This document shows, piece after piece, positions 27,134 through 32,042 of a stretch of 32,042 bases of DNA. Position 1 is the first letter of the stretch, and each line of letters begins with the position of its first letter. Source of the stretch: Provencibacterium sp. (GTDB lineage: Bacteria > Bacillota > Clostridia > Oscillospirales > Ruminococcaceae); NCBI GenBank assembly GCA_022792175.1, contig JAAWAN010000020.1:188745-220786 (forward strand), read 5' to 3'. The notes below the pieces were generated by a model. The model had not been told where the DNA came from. It was given only the letters and a program-made list of their open reading frames with translations, and did no database searches. Both the position numbers and the translations under genes were made by a program.

Positions 27134-27790
27134 TTATTCCTGCCTGGACCCGTTTTGGGATGCTTCTCGTTTTTTCTGCCGGCAAAGCCATCCATCTACC
27201 AACATATTCAGGATAAAATAGAAAAACCAGAATGCAGCATATTTCCATATCCCACCTACCGGCACCGGATAGGGCGCAAGGCCCGGCGCGCCGCACAAAA
27301 GGTTACAGGCAAAGGAGAAAAGCGGCAGGGAAAGTATCCAGCAGTTAAGTTTCCAAAAGCTTCTTTTAGCCCGTCCTCTGGTTTTTTCATCGGAAAGGTT
27401 CATTCCAATCCCATAAAGAGTACAGCCGGCTATTATCGGGATAAAGCCGACAGCGGCCGCAATAGCAGTCTGCCTCTCATAAAAGATGGCCGCGGCCAGC
27501 ACCCAGCCCAGCAGATTCAGAGCAGTTGCTGCAGCGGTAAAAACCCCGGCATCCGGCTTTTCCTTTGCAGGTATAACCGTTTGACAGGTCGGTTCTGTCC
27601 CCTTGAGCAGATAGTCGGTCGTTACCCCGAAAAAATCGCTCATAAAAAGGACTTTCTCTAAATCCGGCGCGCTCTGTCCGCTCTCCCACTTAGAAACCGC
27701 CTGGCGGGAAACCCCCATCTTATCCGCAAGCTCCTCCTGAGAGAGCCCGCTTTCCTTTCTGAGCCGCTGTATCCGGTCTGCCATCTCCAT
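27134..27790 (-). CDS. XRE regulator with a multi-pass membrane domain
   Basis: This 218-residue protein has an N-terminal XRE helix-turn-helix (about 4-62, GLSQEELADKMGVSRQAVSKWESG) followed by about four hydrophobic segments (around 84-103, 107-128, 144-165 and 178-200) and a basic tail. Such membrane-anchored HTH proteins are common in Firmicutes, often beside transporters or stress genes; the signal is unknown. I start at ATG 27790, with AAAGGA upstream; earlier in-frame ATGs either overlap that site or extend past the promoter palindrome. It stands after the GNAT gene on the same strand but has its own palindromic control region at 27808-27836. Confidence 0.83.
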   Translation of the reverse strand: MEMADRIQRLRKESGLSQEELADKMGVSRQAVSKWESGQSAPDLEKVLFMSDFFGVTTDYLLKGTEPTCQTVIPAKEKPDAGVFTAAATALNLLGWVLAAAIFYERQTAIAAAVGFIPIIAGCTLYGIGMNLSDEKTRGRAKRSFWKLNCWILSLPLFSFACNLLCGAPGLAPYPVPVGGIWKYAAFWFFYFILNMLVDGWLCRQKKREASQNGSRQE

Positions 27791-27807
27791 ATCTAACATC
27801 CTTTCTT

Positions 27808-27836
27808 CTGTGTGCTGCTTATATACTAGCACACAG
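27808..27836. promoter_or_regulatory. 29-bp palindrome over the -10 region of the membrane XRE gene
   Basis: CTGTGTGCT (27808-27816) and AGCACACAG (27828-27836), perfect 9-bp arms, enclose TATATA/TAGTAT, the only plausible -10 box. No good -35 is present. It is a likely autoregulatory operator. Confidence 0.65.
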
Positions 27837-27931
27837 GGCCGGTTTCCTGCCACCAACCTGTCCGGAATATTTGTCAACCGCCGGTTGCTTTTATGGAATA
27901 GGGCGCCCGTGCCGGATAGGCTCATCCGCTT

Positions 27932-28495
27932 TTACTCCTTTTCCCTGCCAGCTATCCAGTAGTCCCCATAGGAAAGCACAGGCCTTTCCTTTAGCGGAGA
28001 AAATCCGGCGGCTTTCAGTGCACACACTCGCTCTTTTGCTTCTGGAATAGCCTTGGTGAGAATATGGGTAACGCCGAAAGCCGAAAAAAATTCCCGACAG
28101 CTAAGTGCCAGCAGCTCGCAGAGCCACTCCCTTTTCTCCCATTCTGCCGCCAGATCGATACGCAGGATGCCATACCTGTGCTCCCCCTCATCCAGCTCGG
28201 GTTTATGAAACATCTCAATAGTTCCTGCCGCCCGGCCGGATTCCCGGCTGATGATGGAAAAGCGCACAAAGCAGCCATTTTGATATTCCTGCAGCCACTG
28301 AGCAATGCAGGCGCGCATCTGCGGCAGCGTATCGCAGGCAAAACCATAGTTGCAGTTGTCGCTGTTAAAAAACCGGCGCGCTCGCGGATCGGCATAGCAG
28401 ATAAGCAAGTCGGCGGCATCCTCCGGCTGTACCAGCCGCACAGAAAATCCGGGCGTTTCATAGGCGGGACAATGGGCATAAACATTCTGCGACAT
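27932..28495 (-). CDS. GNAT-family N-acetyltransferase
   Basis: This 187-residue single-domain protein has the RimJ/RimL-like GNAT layout: the substrate-side start GFSVRLVQPEDAADLL, central strands FSIISRESGRAAGTIEMF and YGILRIDLAAEWEKREW, and the acetyl-CoA side ending in helix and strand VCALKAAGFSPLKERPVL. The classic Q/RxxGxG/A loop is poorly conserved, so catalysis is not certain. The start is ATG 28495, with GGAGG 7 nt upstream. It lies between the WYL regulator and the membrane XRE gene on the same strand. The substrate is unknown. Confidence 0.8.
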   Translation of the reverse strand: MSQNVYAHCPAYETPGFSVRLVQPEDAADLLICYADPRARRFFNSDNCNYGFACDTLPQMRACIAQWLQEYQNGCFVRFSIISRESGRAAGTIEMFHKPELDEGEHRYGILRIDLAAEWEKREWLCELLALSCREFFSAFGVTHILTKAIPEAKERVCALKAAGFSPLKERPVLSYGDYWIAGREKE

Positions 28496-28534
28496 CCTAA
28501 AGCCTCCATTTTGTTTTGATTTGGCTTTATTTTA

Positions 28535-29476
28535 TCAGGTTAATGACGACAACTGCCTGTCACCATTGGCCGACAAAAAGGTCCGCGCCGCTTCGCAAAG
28601 CTCCTCCCGAAGCTTTGCGGGAGAAAGAATTTTTATGCTGCCGCCCAGAGAGAGCAGCGCCCCCCGCCAGAGACCCTCCTCCTGCGGCAGGCAAAGATGC
28701 AGGATAAAATCCCCGTTTTCCATTTCCTGCCGCTCCCCCTTCTGAAGCAGCTCCGGCAGCCGCACCTTTGCCCGGCAGTAAAGCCGAATGTCGAGATAGT
28801 GCCGGCTGTCGGCGGCATCCATCTGCTTTAGAATCTGCTCTGCGCATGCATGCGCGAGAGAAAAAGGCAGATCGCTCTTCTCCAAACTGTCTATCCGGCG
28901 AAGCCGAAACAGCCGGTAGCCCTCCCGCAGCCGGCAGTAGGCCAGCAGATACCAGTCATACCAGCGGTAACAAAGGGCAAGCGGTTCTGCCAGCCGCCGC
29001 GTTTTATTCCCTACGGCATCGCAGTAGTCGAAACATACCGTCTCCCGCAGCCGGGCGGCCTGTTCCAGCTCTCTCAGCTTTTCGGCTATTCCGCTTTCCT
29101 CCAAAACAGCGCCAAAGTCCAAAAAGACCTGCCTGTCCGCCCTGCCCTGCGGCGAAAGGGGGGCGGAAAGGCGCTTTAAAAGGCGCCGGGCAGCAGGGTC
29201 ACCCCCGGCGCTGACCAGCCCCTCGAGCGCAGCACAGATATGGACATAGTCATCCCCATAGGCGGGCAGGCTTTCCAGCCGGAAGGTATGCAGAATTTCA
29301 TAGCCGCCGCCCGCTCCATAAAGGGCGCGAACAGGGATGCCCGCGCAGCAGAGCGCCTCCATATCCCGCTGGATAGTGCGGCGGGATACTTCAAACTCCG
29401 CTGCGAGTGCGGCAGCGCTCGTCCGTCCATGGTTTAAAAGATAAACGGTGATCCCCAGCATCCGGTCCATTTTCAT
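28535..29476 (-). CDS. HTH/WYL-domain transcriptional regulator (YafY-type)
   Basis: This 313-residue regulator has an N-terminal winged helix (about 1-60; LAAEFEVSRRTIQRDMEAL) and a central WYL domain (WYDWYLLAYCRLREGYRLFRL), which in this family binds a nucleic acid or small ligand. A C-terminal extension follows. The start is ATG 29476, with GGAGG 9 nt upstream; an upstream in-frame ATG at 29536 would read through the 16-bp palindrome. It is followed after 39 bp by the GNAT gene and may be co-transcribed with it. The target is not apparent, but the palindrome at 29516-29531 is a candidate own operator. Confidence 0.87.
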   Translation of the reverse strand: MKMDRMLGITVYLLNHGRTSAAALAAEFEVSRRTIQRDMEALCCAGIPVRALYGAGGGYEILHTFRLESLPAYGDDYVHICAALEGLVSAGGDPAARRLLKRLSAPLSPQGRADRQVFLDFGAVLEESGIAEKLRELEQAARLRETVCFDYCDAVGNKTRRLAEPLALCYRWYDWYLLAYCRLREGYRLFRLRRIDSLEKSDLPFSLAHACAEQILKQMDAADSRHYLDIRLYCRAKVRLPELLQKGERQEMENGDFILHLCLPQEEGLWRGALLSLGGSIKILSPAKLREELCEAARTFLSANGDRQLSSLT

Positions 29477-29515
29477 CCGCCTGCACCTCCGCGCATGCCT
29501 CGCCCGGCAGTTTCT

Positions 29516-29531
29516 TTCAAATATATTTGAA
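29516..29531. promoter_or_regulatory. Perfect 16-bp palindrome upstream of the WYL gene
   Basis: TTCAAATATATTTGAA is fully self-complementary and lies 40 bp before the WYL start codon, between it and the tyrS terminator. It is probably an operator and/or -10 region. Confidence 0.6.
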
Positions 29532-29534
29532 GCC

Positions 29535-29577
29535 ATAAACCGGCCCCGGATTTTATCAGACTCCGGAGCCGGTTTAT
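29535..29577 (-). terminator. Terminator of tyrS
   Basis: Arms 29562-29577 and 29535-29550 form a 16-bp stem with one mismatch, about 45 bp after the tyrS stop. The T-run is weak (GGTTTAT), so some readthrough into the WYL gene is possible. Confidence 0.65.
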
Positions 29578-29621
29578 TCTGACAGGGATTTTTGCTGCTT
29601 TTAAAGAGAGGGCGCCTTTTC

Positions 29622-30857
29622 TCAAAGGGTGATTTTGTGGTAAACCTTCTTCCCCTTGCGGATAACTAAAAATCCCTCCTGGAAGGCATCGCGGTTAAAG
29701 GAGCGCATGGGATCGCTCACCTTCTGGTCGTTGACCGAAATACCGCCCTGCGTTACCAGCCGGCGCGCCTCCGCTTTGGAGGGCGCAAGCCCGGTAGCGA
29801 GCAACAAATCGAGGATCGTCGGGTCGCCGTTTTCAAAGGCAGCTGCCGTCAGCGCGGTGGTCGGCATGTTGACGCTGTCGCTCCCCTTCTGGAAAAGTGC
29901 GCGCGCCGCCTCAAGCGCACGGCTGGCCTCCTCCTCGCCATGCACCATTCTGGTCAACTCATAGGCAAGCTTTTCCTTGGCCCCGTTTAGCTGCTCGCCC
30001 TGCAGGCTCTCCATCGCCTCAATCTCCTCGATGGGCAGAAAGGTGAGAAGCTTTAAACAGTTGATGACATCGCCGTCATCCACATTGCGCCAGTACTGGA
30101 AAAACTCATAGGGCGGGGTCTTTTCAGGATCCAGCCAGATAGCGCCTTTTTCAGTTTTGCCCATCTTTTTGCCTTCTTTGGTGGTTAAAAGGGTAAAGGT
30201 CATGCCGCAGACCTCTTTCCCCTCCGCCCGGCGCACCAGCTCGACGCCGCCGATGATGTTCGACCACTGGTCATCCCCGCCGAGCTCCATCGTGCAGCCA
30301 AATTCACGGTAGAGGTGCAGAAAGTCATAGCTCTGCATAATCATATAGTTAAACTCAAGGAAAGAAAGCCCACGCTCCAGCCGGGAACGAACGCATTCGG
30401 CGGTTAGCATTTTATTGACCGAGAAGTGCACGCCGATATCGCGCAGCACATCGATATAGCCGAGCTTCATCAGCCAATCGCCATTGCGCTGGAAGAAGGC
30501 CTTGCCCGGTTCCCCCGGCTCGCCAAAATCCAAAAATTTGGACATCTGCCGGTGAAAGCACTCGGCATTGTGGTTAATCTCCTCCACCGAGAGCATTTTG
30601 CGCATATCAGTCTTCCCGGTCGGGTCGCCGACCATCGTCGTCCCGGTGCCGAGCAGAACAATCGGGCAATGTCCGGCTTTCTGCAGTCGGGACATGATAA
30701 CGAGCTGGAGAAAATGACCGACATGCAGGCTGTCCGCCGTCGCATCAAAACCGGTATAGAAGGTGACGGGGCCTCCATTCAGCTTCTCCTCAATCAGTTC
30801 CGGATGGGTCATCTGGGCAATCAGCCCGCGCCTTTTGAGCTCTTCAAAAACGGTCAT
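29622..30857 (-). CDS. tyrS: Tyrosyl-tRNA synthetase
   Basis: TyrS charges tRNA-Tyr in the cytosol. The 411-residue protein has the class I motifs HVGH (45-48, the HIGH variant) and KMGKT (231-235, the KMSKS variant), the tyrosine-binding YTGFDATADSLH and GGDDQWSNI, and a C-terminal S4 RNA-binding domain (about 345-405, ARRLVTQGGISVNDQKV). The length and the HVGH/KMGKT variants resemble the TyrZ-like group. It is a single gene controlled by the T-box leader at 30912-31223, with AAAGG upstream of the ATG. Confidence 0.97.
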   Translation of the reverse strand: MTVFEELKRRGLIAQMTHPELIEEKLNGGPVTFYTGFDATADSLHVGHFLQLVIMSRLQKAGHCPIVLLGTGTTMVGDPTGKTDMRKMLSVEEINHNAECFHRQMSKFLDFGEPGEPGKAFFQRNGDWLMKLGYIDVLRDIGVHFSVNKMLTAECVRSRLERGLSFLEFNYMIMQSYDFLHLYREFGCTMELGGDDQWSNIIGGVELVRRAEGKEVCGMTFTLLTTKEGKKMGKTEKGAIWLDPEKTPPYEFFQYWRNVDDGDVINCLKLLTFLPIEEIEAMESLQGEQLNGAKEKLAYELTRMVHGEEEASRALEAARALFQKGSDSVNMPTTALTAAAFENGDPTILDLLLATGLAPSKAEARRLVTQGGISVNDQKVSDPMRSFNRDAFQEGFLVIRKGKKVYHKITL

Positions 30858-30911
30858 ACTGGTTTCATCCTTTCTTTTCTGCCGGGCGCGGACAGCTCTT
30901 TTTTATCAACC

Positions 30912-31223
30912 AAAAAGCCCTCCGCCCGACTTCTTAAAATGAAGTGCGAGCAGAGGGCGAAATTTTTCCGCGGTACCACCTCTGTTTATCCTTTTGCCCC
31001 AGTGGTATCAGCAGCAAAAGGACCTCAGGGAACCTGACAGTTCCTGACGCGATAACGGGCGTACCCGGCACAGACCCTACCAGCGCTCCTGCGCGTTCAG
31101 GCGGCGGCTCCAAAATGTATTCACCCTGCTTCATCCCTGCGCGCTTTCACCCGCCGCGCGCTCTCTGGAGGGAATCCCGCCGGACTACTTGGTTTCTTCA
31201 TAGCCGTTGGCAATATAGATTTA
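30912..31223 (-). ncRNA. T-box riboswitch, tyrosine specifier
   Basis: The tyrS leader senses uncharged tRNA-Tyr. On the minus strand the conserved T-box TGGTACCGCGG is at 30968-30978. A terminator follows it, made of 30950-30958 paired with 30917-30925 and an inner GACTTC/GAAGT stem, ending in TTTTT at 30912-30916. The stem I region contains GAATAC, whose TAC (31117-31119) is the likely tyrosine specifier codon. When uncharged tRNA binds, the T-box bases pair into the antiterminator and tyrS is transcribed. Confidence 0.93.
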
Positions 31224-31229
31224 CGAGTT

Positions 31230-31258
31230 ATTATAACGGCTGCAACTGCATTTGTCAA
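31230..31258 (-). promoter_or_regulatory. tyrS: Consensus sigma-A promoter of tyrS
   Basis: On the minus strand: TTGACA (31253-31258), 17 nt, TATAAT (31230-31235); both hexamers are perfect. The start near 31223 defines the T-box 5' end. Confidence 0.9.
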
Positions 31259-31301
31259 GAGAAAAATGAGAGAAGCTGCCAGGCTGAAAAGTGTAAAATA
31301 G

Positions 31302-31351
31302 AGCGCGAAGAGGAAAGAGGGGCAAAAGTCCCACCTCTGAGCGCTTTTTTT
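31302..31351 (+). terminator. Terminator-like hairpin before the small gene at 31377
   Basis: AGCGC (31302-31306) with GCGCT (31341-31345) and, inside, AGAGGGG (31316-31322) with CCC-A-CCTCT (31330-31338) precede seven T. It lies 26 nt before a start codon and has no obvious upstream plus-strand gene to end, so it may be an attenuator. Confidence 0.6.
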
Positions 31352-31376
31352 AATCTCAGAAAGGAGGGGAAAAGAG

Positions 31377-31580
31377 ATGGAGGCCATCTTCCCGAATGGG
31401 GCAGGATATATCTGTTGCAGCAGCCGGGGACAGACCAAGCGTCTGACGCATGGCAAGGTCTATACCGGAAAAAAGGTTTTCTTTGGTCATAATTATTACC
31501 TGTTCTGCAGGGATGACCGCGGCCGTCTGTCCACCTTTCCCGCCTCCCGGTTTATCGAAGAACGGCAGGCAAGAGCGTGA
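31377..31580 (+). CDS. Small unrecognised protein (67 aa)
   Basis: The gene has AGGAGG 9 nt before its ATG, which supports translation. The product is small, soluble and basic, with closely spaced aromatic residues (GKVYTGKKVFFGHNYYLFCRD) that suggest a compact beta-barrel, perhaps SH3-like, as in many small phage or mobile-element proteins. Two Cys occur near residue 13. There are no catalytic motifs or transmembrane segments. It precedes a second small gene by 85 bp on the same strand. The family is not identified. Confidence 0.6.
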   Translation: MEAIFPNGAGYICCSSRGQTKRLTHGKVYTGKKVFFGHNYYLFCRDDRGRLSTFPASRFIEERQARA

Positions 31581-31665
31581 CGGTAAGGGCGCTGCCCGAA
31601 CCGGAACACTTTTCATATATACGCAAACCCACCAAAACAGACAAGAGAATAAGGAGGCAGTAAAA

Positions 31666-31884
31666 ATGGGTGACTTTATAGAAGCCCCGGTGTTGAGTGT
31701 AGCCCCCACCATGTTCAGAGGCGACGACGGCACAGAACGACAGATGTATAAGGTGTACATAGCGGATGATACCGGCGCGGTAGGCTGTATCTATTCGCGC
31801 AATGCGTATCAGCCGGGAGATATCGTGCACCTGCAGGTATATGCCCGAAACGACGGGAAGTTTGCGGTGAGGATTAGCTCTTAA
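31666..31884 (+). CDS. Small beta-rich protein (72 aa), possible ssDNA-binding type
   Basis: ATG 31666 is preceded by GGAGG at 8 nt, a near-ideal site. The 72-residue product reads as alternating strands and turns (MYKVYIADDTGAVGCIYS, then PGDIVHLQVYARNDGKFAVRI), a pattern compatible with a small OB-type barrel. The size and the PGD-xVHL...GKFAV pattern recall gene V-like single-stranded DNA-binding proteins, but this is pattern resemblance only and not a family assignment. It is followed immediately by a long hairpin. It probably forms a unit with the 31377 gene and unseen genes to the right. Confidence 0.62.
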   Translation: MGDFIEAPVLSVAPTMFRGDDGTERQMYKVYIADDTGAVGCIYSRNAYQPGDIVHLQVYARNDGKFAVRISS

Positions 31885-31943
31885 TCCTTATCGCTGTTCC
31901 CGCACCCTTAAAAATCAGGGTCGGGAAAAAGCGGGGATAAGGA
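31885..31943. repeat. Long imperfect hairpin after the small genes
   Basis: TCCTTATC (31885-31892) pairs with GATAAGGA (31936-31943), followed inward by GC/GC, TTCCCG/CGGGAA and ACCCT/AGGGT with small bulges, about 21 pairs in all. No T-run follows on the plus strand. The last 100 bp to 32042 hold an AT-rich stretch with an imperfect GGAATA/TATTCC repeat and no gene I can support. Confidence 0.6.
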
Positions 31944-32042
31944 ATATATATAATTATTCCGGGAGTAGGAAGTGACTTGATAGGTGCCACATTATGTCAT
32001 CAGCCCGAAAAAAGGGTCTGCCGTTTACCATCCGGGAAGCAC

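Noticed and set aside
31941-31962. AT-rich GGAATATATATAATTATTCC considered as a dif/Xer-type site
   Set aside because: Only loose resemblance to Firmicute dif sites; the conserved outer XerC/XerD half-sites are not present.

Overview
The window is chromosomal DNA of a moderately GC-rich Firmicute, most likely an anaerobic, plant-polysaccharide-using Clostridia member (Oscillospiraceae/Ruminococcaceae type). The evidence is strong GGAGG ribosome binding sites, consensus sigma-A promoters, frequent TTG/GTG starts, a T-box in front of tyrS, a prmC gene following a DUF1385 gene, and uronate and arabinan degradation genes. Family-level placement is inference.

Layout. 1-1929 (minus): a histidine phosphatase, cobO and the 5' part of leuB, apparently one transcript. 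1978-2902 (plus): an XRE regulator behind a promoter and a very early terminator-like hairpin. 2939-8420 (plus): a lipoprotein with three Ca-loop-like motifs, an OmpR-type response regulator, its sensor kinase, a DUF1385 membrane protein and prmC. 8618-10102 (minus): a tandem PPK2 polyphosphate phosphotransferase. 10326-14173 (minus): potABCD polyamine import. 14315-16544 (plus): a divergent TetM-like ribosomal GTPase behind a long structured leader. 16572-17453: a decayed IS3-family element.

17657-23325 is a divergent hexuronate block. uxaB-uxaA run on the minus strand and a LacI-family regulator plus uxaC on the plus strand; both promoters carry near-identical operators at the predicted start sites. 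UxaC isomerises glucuronate/galacturonate, UxaB reduces tagaturonate to altronate and UxaA dehydrates altronate to KDG. KDG kinase and aldolase are not here. 23430-25870 (minus) is a GH51 arabinofuranosidase co-transcribed with an ArsR-type regulator, which would release arabinose from the same plant polymers.

26130-27056 (plus) is an S1-domain protein. 27134-29476 (minus) holds a membrane-linked XRE regulator, a GNAT acetyltransferase and a WYL regulator. 29622-31258 is tyrS with a complete tyrosine T-box. The last 700 bp hold two small unrecognised plus-strand genes and a long imperfect hairpin, possibly the edge of a mobile element that continues outside the window.

No tRNA, rRNA or CRISPR array was seen. 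The points most worth a second look are the TetM-like GTPase that lacks the tetracycline-protection loop motif and has an attenuator-like leader, the paired operators plus an extra promoter-spacer palindrome in the uronate block, and the small-gene/hairpin module at the right edge.
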